DNA of 64,000 nucleotides from Paraburkholderia dioscoreae (lineage in GTDB: Bacteria; Pseudomonadota; Gammaproteobacteria; Burkholderiales; Burkholderiaceae), in assembly GCF_902459535.1 (NCBI RefSeq), contig NZ_LR699554.1, forward strand, positions 1,984,001 through 2,048,000, given 5' to 3'. Shown piece by piece: positions 24,085 to 32,130 of this stretch (within the stretch, counting starts at the first letter, position 1; every line of letters begins with the position of its first letter). A model generated the notes under the pieces. The model was not told the DNA's origin and searched no databases. It saw only the letters and a list, made by a program, of their open reading frames with translations. The translations under genes and the position numbers were made by a program.

Positions 24085-25857
24085 CTAGCGCGCCCCTGCC
24101 GCATAGAAACTCGCCAGATCGCTCCTGAGCGTGTGCAATGCCGCGTCGTCGAGATAGATCATGTGACCGGTCGGGTAGTAGGCGATTCGCACGTTGGCGC
24201 GCAGCGGCCCGTCCACGCCCAGGTGGGCGAGCGCGTACTCGGTTGCGTAGAACGGCGTGGCCAGATCGAAATAGCCGTTCAACGACATCACGCGCAACTG
24301 CGGATTCTGCCTCATTGCTTCGGCCAGATCGCCCACCGCATACGGCACGGGCAGACGTTCGCCCCACCATGCGCGATGCTTCCAGTCCCATTGCGTCAAC
24401 GCTTCGTCGTTGAAGACGCGGTAACGGTCGGCCGGCGTAAAGTGCAGATCCTGAGCGAAATGCTGATGTAGGGCCGCGTCGAAAGCGCTCGACACGCTGC
24501 TCACCGAGGCGTCGTAATCAGGACGCTCGGACACGCTGTCAAAGTCGATCCCTTCGAAGCGCGCATCGTAACGGCCGACGCTGCGCGCCTGATCGCGCAG
24601 CAATTCGCTGCGATAACGCGACGGATAAAGACGCAGGCGGCTGCGCTTCACATAGCCGACGTCGAGCCCGGTGAAGTGCGCGACGCGCGCGGCGATCGCG
24701 TCGCGCTCGGCGTCGGGCAGCGCGTCGCCCTGGGCGAGCGCCTGCGCATACGGTCCGCGCGCGAATGCACGGGCGTCGTCGAGAAAGGCCGGCAGGCTGG
24801 CCGGCTTCGGCACGATCTTGTCGTGATACCAGGCAATGGCCGCGAAGCTCGGCAGATAGCTTTCGCTTTTGAAATCCGAGCCCGCCGAAAACGCGGCGGA
24901 ATCGAGCACCGACGACATCAGGATTACACCATTGAGCGCGATATTGTCCTGCCCCAACTGGTACGCGAGCATCGCGGCACGCGCGGTCCCATACGATTCG
25001 CCGAGCAGATACTTCGGCGAATTCCAGCGCTGGTTCACTGTCAGGTAGCGGTCGATAAACTGCGAGAAAGCATCGAGATCCTGATCGACGCCCCAGAACT
25101 CCTTGCCCGTGCCATGGCCGACCACCCTCGACAAACCCGCGCCGACCGCATCGATAAATACGAGGTCGGTGGTATCGAGCAGGCTGTCGGGATTGTCGGC
25201 GAGCGTGTACGGCGCGGGCGGCGTAATGGCGGGACTCGCCGTGCGCGCCCGCTTCGGCCCGAACGAGCCGATCATCAGGAATACGCTGCCGGCGCCCGGC
25301 CCGCCGTTGAAGAGAAACGTGACCGGCCGCGTTGCCGGCGTTTTGCTGGCGACGGTGTAGGCGACATAGAAAACGCTCGCGTTGGCCTCACCTGTCCTGT
25401 CGCGCAGCAGCAGGTTGCCGGCGGTGGCCGTGTAGTCGATCTTGCGGCTGTCGAGCCGGATGGAATGCTGCGTCACCGACGACGTTTCCGGCGGCACAGG
25501 AATAGCCGCCGTTTCCGGTCTCGCGTTGCGCTGCGCCGTGCTGCCCGACGCGTCGTTCGGCGCCGCGGCAGCCTGGCGCGGCGCACGAGCCGTGGCCGCG
25601 TGCGGATCTTCGCCGGGTTGGGCATTCGCCTCCGCGCGCTGACGGGGCTTGCCGCTCACAACGCGCGGTGCGTCCGGCGCTGAAGCCGCGGTTTCCGCGC
25701 TCGCGGCGGCATCCGACGAGTCGTCCGGTTCAGCAGCCGCGCAAGTCGTGCTGAACGCGGCGAGCAAGGCAAGGACGAGCGCCATCGCCACGAGGGCGGC
25801 CGCCATCGATCCTGCCATCAGCGATCGGCGCAACGAGAGGGTGAAGCGAAGGGTCAT
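24085..25857 (-). CDS. S10 family serine carboxypeptidase-like protein
   Basis: The protein has 590 residues from MTLRFTLSLRRS. It has a long hydrophobic signal (about 13-42, ending TCAAAE), then a 75-residue Ala/Ser/Pro-rich linker. The alpha/beta-hydrolase core carries the oxyanion segment FLFNGGPGAGSVF (182-194), nucleophile GESYG (286-290, Ser288), the acid in LNGYFDLATPFYATE and the histidine in YYPTGHMIYLDD. It is periplasmic or secreted and should cleave C-terminal residues from peptides. It stands alone, between the lldR promoter region and the aminotransferase gene. Confidence 0.88.
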   Translation of the reverse strand: MTLRFTLSLRRSLMAGSMAAALVAMALVLALLAAFSTTCAAAEPDDSSDAAASAETAASAPDAPRVVSGKPRQRAEANAQPGEDPHAATARAPRQAAAAPNDASGSTAQRNARPETAAIPVPPETSSVTQHSIRLDSRKIDYTATAGNLLLRDRTGEANASVFYVAYTVASKTPATRPVTFLFNGGPGAGSVFLMIGSFGPKRARTASPAITPPAPYTLADNPDSLLDTTDLVFIDAVGAGLSRVVGHGTGKEFWGVDQDLDAFSQFIDRYLTVNQRWNSPKYLLGESYGTARAAMLAYQLGQDNIALNGVILMSSVLDSAAFSAGSDFKSESYLPSFAAIAWYHDKIVPKPASLPAFLDDARAFARGPYAQALAQGDALPDAERDAIAARVAHFTGLDVGYVKRSRLRLYPSRYRSELLRDQARSVGRYDARFEGIDFDSVSERPDYDASVSSVSSAFDAALHQHFAQDLHFTPADRYRVFNDEALTQWDWKHRAWWGERLPVPYAVGDLAEAMRQNPQLRVMSLNGYFDLATPFYATEYALAHLGVDGPLRANVRIAYYPTGHMIYLDDAALHTLRSDLASFYAAGAR

Positions 25858-26047
25858 GGAGTTCCCGACAGTGAGTGTCGATATGCGCCGGTGTCCGGAA
25901 TGGCCACGCTTAAAGACGGGGCCGGCGCTCGATTTTTGACGCAAGCTTTGGTTGCGTCAATCGAAAACTGGTGAGGACACGCATTCCTCCCACCATGCGC
26001 CGCATCGTTGCGCGAATCGCAAAGCAAACGAAACGCTAAAGTAAGGC

Positions 26048-27226
26048 TCAGCGAGCCGGCAATGCGCGGACAAATGCGGCAATCCGCTCGCACGCGTCGA
26101 TCAGACGCGCTTCGTCGACCACGAAACCCAGCCGCACGAAACCATTCGCCGTCTCGCCGAAGGCGCTCGCGTCGAGCAGCGACACGCCCTGCGCGCGAAA
26201 CAGCTGCCAGGTGAAGTCGACCGTGTCGAGACCCGTGCCGCTCACGTCGACCATCATGAACATGCCGGCCTCTGGTAACACGCACCGCAGCCCCGGCACG
26301 CGCTGCAAACGCTCGAACACCACGTCGCGCCGACGGCGGTAAATCTCACGCATTTCGGCGGCGATCCGCGCCTTGTTCTGCAAAGCGGTCAATGCGGCCT
26401 GCTGGATGAATCCGGGCAAGCCGTACAGCATCGCAAGGGCGAGCCTTCCCATGTGCTCGATCAGCTCCGCCGGCCCGATCGCCCAACCCACGCGCCAACC
26501 GGCCATAGCATGCGATTTCGACAGACTGCCGAGCGTCACGGTGCGCTCCGCCATGCCGGGCAACGCTGCAATGCTCACGTGCTCGCGCTCGAAAGTCAGA
26601 TCGGCGTAGACCTCGTCGGAGAGCACCCACAGGTCATGCTCGCACGCGATCCGCGCGATCCGTTCCAGATCGGCGCGCGGCATGACCACGCCGGTCGGAT
26701 TACACGGCGTAGCGAAGAAAATGGCCTTTGTGCGCGAAGTGACCGCCGCTTCCAGCGCGTCGCAATCGACGTGAAACGCCCGCGCCCGATCGACCGGCAC
26801 CGCCACGAGCCTGGCGCCGGCCGCGCGCACGCAGGCCTCATAAGTCAGGTACATGGGCTCGGGGACGATCACCTCGTCGCCCGCTTCCAGCAGACATAGC
26901 GACGAAGCGAATACGCCGTTCTGCGCGCCCGCGGTCAGGATCACATTGGCGGCGCTGACGGCACAGCCGGTCATGCGCGCATGCTCTTCGGCAATCGCCG
27001 CGCGCACCGGTTCCCGGCCGGACACGGCGCTATAGTGCGTATCGCCGCCGCGCAAGGCCTCGACCGCGCGCTCGACGATCGGCGCGGGCGTCGCGAAATC
27101 GGGATCGCCGACGCTCAGCACGATAACGTCTTCACCGTTGGCCGCCGCCTGTTGCGCGACACGATGGATTTCCCACGCGGACGTGCGCCTGCCCTGCAGG
27201 CGTTCGACCAGATTCGAGTACTTCAT
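26048..27226 (-). CDS. class I/II aminotransferase, AruH-like
   Basis: The protein has 392 residues. It is a fold-type I PLP enzyme: substrate loop SVGDPDFATPAPIV (38-51), FFATPCNPTG with the conserved Asn, SDEVYADL, and the PLP lysine in SLSKSHAMAGWR (K237). From memory the sequence closely tracks Pseudomonas arginine:pyruvate transaminase AruH (same GDPDF, AEPMY/VPEPMY and SLSKSHAM blocks), so arginine or another basic amino acid is a likely donor. No other arginine transaminase pathway gene (aruI) is adjacent. It is downstream of rpoN on the same strand but separated by a strong terminator, so it is its own unit. Confidence 0.85.
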   Translation of the reverse strand: MKYSNLVERLQGRRTSAWEIHRVAQQAAANGEDVIVLSVGDPDFATPAPIVERAVEALRGGDTHYSAVSGREPVRAAIAEEHARMTGCAVSAANVILTAGAQNGVFASSLCLLEAGDEVIVPEPMYLTYEACVRAAGARLVAVPVDRARAFHVDCDALEAAVTSRTKAIFFATPCNPTGVVMPRADLERIARIACEHDLWVLSDEVYADLTFEREHVSIAALPGMAERTVTLGSLSKSHAMAGWRVGWAIGPAELIEHMGRLALAMLYGLPGFIQQAALTALQNKARIAAEMREIYRRRRDVVFERLQRVPGLRCVLPEAGMFMMVDVSGTGLDTVDFTWQLFRAQGVSLLDASAFGETANGFVRLGFVVDEARLIDACERIAAFVRALPAR

Positions 27227-27290
27227 TGAACCACCCCGTTACTCATGGACTCGCCAATGTAATGGGGCACGCTCGAAACGTCCAGATACG

Positions 27291-27329
27291 AAAAAGCGCC
27301 ACGCGAGCGGACAGTCTCGCGTGGCGCTT
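27291..27329 (-). terminator. rho-independent terminator of rpoN
   Basis: A 14-bp perfect stem (AAGCGCCACGCGAG and its complement) with an 8-base loop is followed by five T on the minus strand. It lies 33 bases after the rpoN stop. Confidence 0.9.
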
Positions 27330-27361
27330 CAACGCAGCCTGGCTCCGGCGGGCTGCGTCGT

Positions 27362-28855
27362 TCAGATCTGGCGGCGCAATTCCGCCGGCGGCACCTTCAT
27401 CAGATGCCGGTACTTCGCCACCGTACGACGCGCCACCAGCACGCCCTGATCCGCGAGCATCTTCGCGAGCGTCACGTCCGAGAGCGGATCACGCGTGTTT
27501 TCCGCGGCGATCATTTCCTTGAGCAGCGCGCGCACCGCAGCGGCCGAACAGGTGCCGCCGCTTTCAGTGCCGAGCTCGCGCGGGAAGAAGTGCTTGAATT
27601 CGAAAATACCGCGCGGCGTGGCCATATATTTGTTGCCCGTGGCTCGCGAGATAGTGGATTCGTGCAGGCCGAGTTCGTCGGCGACATCGCGCAGCACCAT
27701 CGGCTTGAGCGCGATTTCGCCGTACTGGAAGAAGGCTTTCTGATGCGCGACGATGCACTCGGCCACGCGCTGGATGGTATCGAAGCGTTGTTGCGCGTTG
27801 CGGATCAGCCAGCGCGCTTCCTGCAACTGCTGCGCGAGCGGCGAGCGGCTCGCACCGGCCGACTGCGCGAACAGCTCCGCATACATGCGATGGATTCGCG
27901 CGCGCGGCTGCACCGCCGGGTTGATCGCCACGACCCACTTGTTACGCACCTGCCGCACGATCACGTCCGGCACCACGTAGTTGTCTTCGGTGCGGCCATA
28001 GCAGTTGCCCGGCTTCGGATCGAGCTTGCGCACGAGAGCGCAGGCAACCCGCAGTTCTTCCGCGCTGCAGCCAATCTGCTTCTGCAGTTCGGCCTGTTCG
28101 CGGCGTGCGAGCCGTTCCAGATGATGTTCGACGATCTGCCGCGCCACGTCGCGCCCCGGCGTGTCGGCCGGCAACGCGTTGACCTGCAGCGACAGGCACT
28201 CGGACAGCGTGCGGGCGCCCAGACCCGGTCGATCGAGCGACTGCACGAGACGCAATGCCACCAGCAACTCGTCTTCGGTCAATTCGGGTTCGAGATCGAC
28301 ACTGTCCGCGAGATCGGCGAGATCCTGGCGCAGATAGCCGTCGTCGTCGAGCGCCTCGATGATGAAGCGCGCCACCGCGCGGTCCCGGTCGTCGAGTCGA
28401 TAGAGGCGCAGCGAGTCGTGCAGCTGCTCGCGCAATGTCGGCTGGGAACGGGCCCACTCGGCGGGATCGCTACTGTCCGAGTCGCCGTTCTGGCGCGTCG
28501 AACTGCGGCTGCTATAGTCGCCCGAGAAATCGCCCGGCATGTCGTCCTGCCCCGCGCTTTCCAGCGTGTCGTTCGCGCCCGACTCAGACGGCATGTCGGA
28601 CGACATCGCATCGGGTTCGGCTGCGGCCGCCGTGTCGGTGGCGGGCAGCGCGCCCGCCTCTTCGCCGGACGCGGTGGTGGCGAGCGCGACGTCTTCCGTA
28701 TCCGACGAGTCGTACTCGAGGAACGGATTAGTGTCGAGCGCCGTGCGCAACTCCTGCTGGAACTCCAGAGACGACAACTGCAACAGACGCACCGATTGCT
28801 GTAGACGCGGCGTAAGTGCGAGAGACTGCCTTGTGCGTAGTTCAATGGAAGGCAT
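27362..28855 (-). CDS. rpoN: RNA polymerase sigma-54 factor (likely accessory copy)
   Basis: The protein has 497 residues. Region I is Gln/Leu-rich (RQSLALTPRLQQSVRLLQ, LEFQQELRTALDTNPFLE); an acidic Ser/Asp region II covers about 50-125; the core-binding and DNA-binding region III ends with the RpoN box ARRTVAKYR (475-483). It directs polymerase to -24/-12 promoters and needs an AAA+ activator. The usual neighbours (lptA, lptB, hpf, ptsN) are absent, which suggests this is a second rpoN as known in Burkholderia. Its own promoter region holds an 11/12 match to the sigma-54 consensus, so autoregulation is likely. It is bounded by a strong terminator and by the stress-gene island on its 5' side. 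Confidence 0.95.
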   Translation of the reverse strand: MPSIELRTRQSLALTPRLQQSVRLLQLSSLEFQQELRTALDTNPFLEYDSSDTEDVALATTASGEEAGALPATDTAAAAEPDAMSSDMPSESGANDTLESAGQDDMPGDFSGDYSSRSSTRQNGDSDSSDPAEWARSQPTLREQLHDSLRLYRLDDRDRAVARFIIEALDDDGYLRQDLADLADSVDLEPELTEDELLVALRLVQSLDRPGLGARTLSECLSLQVNALPADTPGRDVARQIVEHHLERLARREQAELQKQIGCSAEELRVACALVRKLDPKPGNCYGRTEDNYVVPDVIVRQVRNKWVVAINPAVQPRARIHRMYAELFAQSAGASRSPLAQQLQEARWLIRNAQQRFDTIQRVAECIVAHQKAFFQYGEIALKPMVLRDVADELGLHESTISRATGNKYMATPRGIFEFKHFFPRELGTESGGTCSAAAVRALLKEMIAAENTRDPLSDVTLAKMLADQGVLVARRTVAKYRHLMKVPPAELRRQI

Positions 28856-28903
28856 TGTAGTGAGGTCCCTTTAATAGCCGAAAATGGTGAGTGATCTGCT
28901 TAC

Positions 28904-28919
28904 AGCAACTGCCGTACCA
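28904..28919 (-). promoter_or_regulatory. sigma-54 promoter of rpoN
   Basis: Minus strand: TGGTACGGCAGTTGCT, GG-N10-GC spacing, 11 of 12 fixed positions of TGGCACGnnnnTTGCw. The expected start site is near 28893, giving a leader of about 38 bases. It implies positive autoregulation of sigma-54. Confidence 0.75.
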
Positions 28920-29136
28920 GGTCGCGCAACTTCCTGTTTTTTCAATGTTTTGCATTTTCAGGCCCATCACTTGCGCACGCCGCCGGGCGCCATTTTTACA
29001 AGTGCCCGGCAAATTCCGGTCCCCGCGCGCGCAAGCGGTCACACTCCTCCCCGGCTCGGCGCCGCCTCTCATTCTTCAGCCTAAAGCCACGTGCCGTAAC
29101 GGCTTTCCCGCCAGCGCCTCATTCGCCCGAGCTATC
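28920..29136. other. divergent regulatory region between rpoN and BON gene
   Basis: No gene is seen. The region separates two back-to-back -24/-12 promoters. It contains an inverted repeat GCCGGGC (28982-28988) / GCCCGGC (29004-29010) with a 15-base AT-rich centre that could be an activator site, and a weaker GG-N10-GC match (AGGCCCATCACTTGCG) at 28960-28975. Confidence 0.4.
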
Positions 29137-29152
29137 GGGCACACCGCTTGCG
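29137..29152 (+). promoter_or_regulatory. probable sigma-54 promoter of BON gene
   Basis: GGGCACACCGCTTGCG has both GGCAC and TTGC cores with exact spacing (9 of 12). The expected start near 29163 gives a leader of about 190 bases before the BON gene. It is divergent from the rpoN promoter. Confidence 0.55.
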
Positions 29153-29355
29153 TCCTGGCACTATGTGGACGGACGCCGGTCTTTGCACGCGCAACGTGGC
29201 AGCGAAATCGCGTGCACAGGCTGTCGCCCAGTGTCGATAACGGGCCCTGACGGAACCGTAGCGGCAACGACCCCACGCGTGTCATCGGCGGCCTCGACCG
29301 CGATCGACCGCAGGCAACAAGACCGCAATTTTCATCAACACCCGAAGGAGAAACC

Positions 29356-29694
29356 ATGAAGACGATCCAATTCCTGAAGACCGCAGGTAGCATTGCCTGT
29401 CTCGCATTCGCACTGAACGCTACGGCGCAGACCAGCGCCTCGGCGCCGTCGGCTTCGTCCGAAACCATCGGCGAGCACGTCGACGACGGCACCATCACCA
29501 CCAAGGCCAAGGCCGACCTGCTGGCCGCGAAGAACGTCAAGTCGACGCACATTCACGTGAAGACGCGCAAGGGCGTGGTGTGGCTCACGGGTACGGTGCC
29601 TTCGGCTGACGACAAGTCGGCGGCTGAAGAAGTCGTGCAAGCCGTGAAGGGCGTATCGAGCGTGAAGAACCATCTGAAGGTCAGCGCCCAATAA
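29356..29694 (+). CDS. BON-domain periplasmic protein
   Basis: The protein has 112 residues. Residues 1-25 are a signal peptide ending NATAQT. A single BON domain follows (about 40-110): DDGTITTKAKADLLAAKNVKSTHIHVKT, RKGVVWLTGTVPSADDKSAA and VKGVSSVKNHLKV, with the conserved glycine. BON proteins such as OsmY bind phospholipid and protect the envelope under osmotic stress. The start has a strong AAGGAGAA site. It ends in a rho-independent terminator. It sits divergent from rpoN with a candidate sigma-54 promoter. Confidence 0.9.
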   Translation: MKTIQFLKTAGSIACLAFALNATAQTSASAPSASSETIGEHVDDGTITTKAKADLLAAKNVKSTHIHVKTRKGVVWLTGTVPSADDKSAAEEVVQAVKGVSSVKNHLKVSAQ

Positions 29695-29763
29695 GCGTGT
29701 GATCCGACCGGGAAGCGCTGGCTGCGGCTAGTGCTTTCCGGCGCTGATGCTCCGGGAAATGTG

Positions 29764-29793
29764 AAAGCCGTTCGCGAATGCGACGGCTTTTTT
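29764..29793 (+). terminator. rho-independent terminator of BON gene
   Basis: Stem AAAGCCGT / ACGGCTTT with an inner CGC/GCG pair, a GAAT loop and six T. It lies 70 bases after the stop codon. Confidence 0.85.
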
Positions 29794-29854
29794 GTACGCG
29801 AGCTTGCCGACCTGAATCTGGCTTGCGCAAGCACGCCAGCGGGCCGTCAACACG

Positions 29855-29890
29855 CAAAAAAACCGGCCCCCTCCAACGGAGAGCGCCGGT
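29855..29890 (-). terminator. rho-independent terminator of PA2169-type gene
   Basis: On the minus strand ACCGGC...GCCGGT with an inner CTCC/GGAG stem is followed by seven T. It starts 14 bases after the stop of the gene at 29904. Confidence 0.85.
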
Positions 29891-29903
29891 CACTCACCCG
29901 AAT

Positions 29904-30356
29904 TTAATGCCGCGCAGCCGCGTATTGGTCGCGCAGATCACGCACGCGGTCATGGTTCTGCAGCACGCCTTGATACTGCCGCTCGACGATCACTCGCACG
30001 TCCGCCGGCAACTCCTTTTCCAACGCGTCGTGGTAGCGCTTCTTCGCGACGTCCTCGCCCTTTTCACACTCGGCCAGAATCTCGTGATCGCTGCGATCGG
30101 TCACCGCCGACTTCACGTCGACCCAGCCGCGATGCAACGCACCGCTCATGCTGCCGCCCGTTTCGGGTTTGCCGCCGAGGGCCGCAACCGCATCCTGCAA
30201 CTCGCGTGCGCCACGCGCGCAGTCTTCGGCTCGCGATAGAAACAGCGTCTTCAGTTGTGCGTCGTGGGCATCTTCAGCCGCTTTGCGAAAGCCCTTCTCG
30301 CCGTCCTTCGACGTCTCGACCAGATCGTTCAACACGGAAACAACGTTCGTAGCCAT
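29904..30356 (-). CDS. PA2169 family four-helix-bundle protein (DUF2383-like)
   Basis: The protein has 150 residues, all predicted helical, with the family landmarks LNDLVETSKDGEKGFRKAAED near the N terminus, LFLSRAEDCARGARELQDAV in the second helix, and GEDVAKKRYHDALEKELP in the third. This ferritin-like bundle family is of unknown role and is commonly stress-induced; some members keep metal-ligand Glu/His positions. There is no signal peptide. The ribosome site is GGAGGT. A candidate sigma-54 promoter lies 98 bases upstream, divergent from that of the small secreted-protein gene. Confidence 0.85.
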   Translation of the reverse strand: MATNVVSVLNDLVETSKDGEKGFRKAAEDAHDAQLKTLFLSRAEDCARGARELQDAVAALGGKPETGGSMSGALHRGWVDVKSAVTDRSDHEILAECEKGEDVAKKRYHDALEKELPADVRVIVERQYQGVLQNHDRVRDLRDQYAAARH

Positions 30357-30453
30357 TCAATACCTCCAGGGGTTTCGTCAATCATGGAGTCCGCAGCCGG
30401 ATGCGTCGCGGCTTTGCCGGCGCTCCAACCCACTGCGGGCCTCCCCATCGATC

Positions 30454-30469
30454 CGCATGATGCGTGCCC
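30454..30469 (-). promoter_or_regulatory. probable sigma-54 promoter of PA2169-type gene
   Basis: Minus strand: GGGCACGCATCATGCG. GGCACG is intact, spacing is exact, and the -12 box reads ATGC (9 of 12). The expected start is near 30443. Confidence 0.5.
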
Positions 30470-30600
30470 GGCGTACATCGCCACGGACGTATCACGGGCT
30501 GCCTGCCGCCGGACTTTCGATCTTGCCAACGCGCGTAGATTTTTCCCGTCGCGATCTCACGCGACATGCGCTGAAGGCCGCCCCGCGCGGCTGCGCTGAA

Positions 30601-30616
30601 TGGCACGGCGGTTGCT
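30601..30616 (+). promoter_or_regulatory. consensus sigma-54 promoter
   Basis: TGGCACGGCGGTTGCT matches all 12 fixed positions of the -24/-12 consensus with exact spacing. The expected start near 30627 leads into the small gene at 30720. An inverted repeat GTCGCG-N6-CGCGAC lies at 30548-30565 just upstream. Confidence 0.85.
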
Positions 30617-30719
30617 TAATATGCTCGCCCCACAGCACGCCGTGCAACAACGACACGCTGCAAGACGTGCCGATGAATTGAAAACAATGGGCAGGCGACA
30701 ACGACAGGGAGCATTCACC

Positions 30720-30959
30720 ATGAAAATCAGGAGCACAGAATTTCTGGCCGCCGTCGCGATCCTCACCTCGGCAACAGTGATGCAGATTCGCGAGCATAGG
30801 CCGGCGCGCGAAGCGCCATCCGCGAGCGCGCAAGCCGCGTCGCCGTCGTGCGGCATGACACGCGGCGGACTGGTGCCGGCCGCGTGCGAGCCGACTCGCG
30901 ACGAACGTCAGGACCCCGCGATGCTGCGGCAACGTAGCACGCCACAGATCTGGGTTTGA
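30720..30959 (+). CDS. small putative exported protein
   Basis: The protein has 79 residues from MKIRSTEFLAAVAI; AGGGAGCATTCACC precedes the ATG. The N-terminal 22 residues form a short hydrophobic segment (LAAVAILTSATVMQI) that may be a signal anchor. The rest is Ala/Pro/Arg-rich with two cysteines, in SPSCGMT and PAACEPT. I recognise no family. The perfect sigma-54 promoter 104 bases upstream is the strongest evidence that the gene is real and regulated. It may be an envelope stress protein; the function is unknown. Confidence 0.6.
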   Translation: MKIRSTEFLAAVAILTSATVMQIREHRPAREAPSASAQAASPSCGMTRGGLVPAACEPTRDERQDPAMLRQRSTPQIWV

Positions 30960-31024
30960 GCATCCCGCTCCTGTGGGGATTGGCCGCCTGCGCGGTCACG
31001 ATAGACTGAGCGCCGGGTGTCAAT

Positions 31025-31052
31025 AAAAACGGCCCGACGGTACGTCGGGCCG
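31025..31052 (-). terminator. rho-independent terminator of glycine-zipper gene
   Basis: A perfect 10-bp stem (CGGCCCGACG and complement) with a 3-base loop is followed by five T on the minus strand. It lies 62 bases after the stop of the gene at 31114. Confidence 0.85.
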
Positions 31053-31113
31053 CTGCCTGCTCGCCACCGCCTCGAACTTCGACTCGAGTGGTTATGCGCA
31101 AAAGCCCGTGCCG

Positions 31114-31695
31114 TCACGCGCGATTCTCGCTGAACTCGTTGAGCGGCACCGGTTCTTTCAAAGGGTCGAAGTCAGCCCAGCGTCCCTGCTGCCAGCGGCC
31201 GCTCGCCCGCTCGATCGCCACGCCGCCTGCTTCGCGCAAAACGCGCGCGGCGTCGAACTGATTGTCCGGGGAGACGTGCACGGCGACCAGCACGCCGGAA
31301 TCACGCGTTTCCTCGTGAAACGGTGTTCGGTGCCCCGCCTTGCCGCCCTCGCGCGTGTGCGACATTGCGCCGACCAGCGAGCCGACATAAGCGCCGACGC
31401 CCGCTGCGATCAATGACACGATAACCGGCGCCGAGAACGCGGCGAAAATCGCGACGCCCACCACGGCACCGGCAACCGCGCCGATTGTGACGCCCATGCC
31501 GGCACCTTTGGGCGCATCCTTTGCGCCAGCGTCCGTACTGGTATCGCCGCCAATCGGAAAACGCGCGTGCTGCCCGCGCGGATTGACGAAAAACAGCGTC
31601 ACGTCTTCTTCGACGAACCCTGCATTGAAGAGCTTTTGCGCCGCATCTTCAGCGGCGGGAAAAGTCGTAAAACGTGCTGCGACGATGAGTGACAT
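31114..31695 (-). CDS. glycine-zipper general-stress-type membrane protein
   Basis: The protein has 193 residues from MSLIVAARFTTFP, chosen because AAGGAGGT precedes it. The N-terminal 50 residues (TTFPAAEDAAQKLFNAGFVEEDVTLFFVNPRGQHARFP) resemble the YflT-type general stress domain. A Gly/Ala/Val-rich double hairpin (about 70-120, GVTIGAVAGAVVGVAIFAAF and AAGVGAYVGSLVGAMS) is a glycine zipper that probably inserts in the inner membrane. The C terminus (VLVAVHVSPDN, ARVLREAGGVAIERASGRW) resembles a second small sensor-like fold. Its role is inferred as envelope stress protection. No sigma-54 site of correct spacing was found before it. Confidence 0.75.
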   Translation of the reverse strand: MSLIVAARFTTFPAAEDAAQKLFNAGFVEEDVTLFFVNPRGQHARFPIGGDTSTDAGAKDAPKGAGMGVTIGAVAGAVVGVAIFAAFSAPVIVSLIAAGVGAYVGSLVGAMSHTREGGKAGHRTPFHEETRDSGVLVAVHVSPDNQFDAARVLREAGGVAIERASGRWQQGRWADFDPLKEPVPLNEFSENRA

Positions 31696-31789
31696 GAGAC
31701 CTCCTTGCATCGTTGAACGGCGATTGCGAACCGTGCCACCGCATGTCGCCGTGCCATTCGGCGCGTTCGGGCGGCGGCGCGCTGCGGCA

Positions 31790-32092
31790 TTACGCTGCCG
31801 TGCCGCGATCCGGTTCCATGCCTTCCACTCGGAACAGTCCGCTATGCAACACTACGCCTTCTCCGTTGTTCTGGTCGAGCGCTTCCGCGCAGACGGATCG
31901 GATGCGATGACGGCCTTTCTCGAAGGCCGACATGAGCGTTGCTTCGAGTGCGGAATCGGCGCCGAAATGGTCTTCGAGCGCTTCGGCGGTAATCGAGCAC
32001 ACCACCGCTTCGCCGTCCACCCGCGCCATGAAGCACACGGTCAGATTCGCTCCGTCGAAGGCCGGCTTGTCGTCGGAAAAAGTGATCTGCAT
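31790..32092 (-). CDS. DUF1488 family protein
   Basis: The protein has 100 residues from MQITFSDDKPAFDG; GAGGA lies 7 bases before this ATG. An alternative start at 32134 would overlap the stop of the DUF4142 gene as ATGA. The compact fold shows VCFMARVDGEAVVCSITAEALEDHFGA, then the helix LMSAFEKGRHRIRSVCAEAL, then the closing GVVLHSGLFR, all hallmarks of DUF1488. Its function is unknown. It is the second gene of a DUF4142-DUF1488 pair. Confidence 0.8.
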   Translation of the reverse strand: MQITFSDDKPAFDGANLTVCFMARVDGEAVVCSITAEALEDHFGADSALEATLMSAFEKGRHRIRSVCAEALDQNNGEGVVLHSGLFRVEGMEPDRGTAA

Positions 32093-32130
32093 AAGGGAAT
32101 CCTCATAGGCCGGGCGCGGCAGGATCGCGT

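Noticed and set aside
28960..28975. Second GG-N10-GC site before the BON gene
   Set aside because: Weaker than the site at 29137 and nearly 400 bases from the start codon.
31708..31756. Two TGGCAC motifs upstream of the glycine-zipper gene
   Set aside because: Distances to the next GC are 8 and 11 bases, not 10, so they are not valid -24/-12 promoters as they stand.
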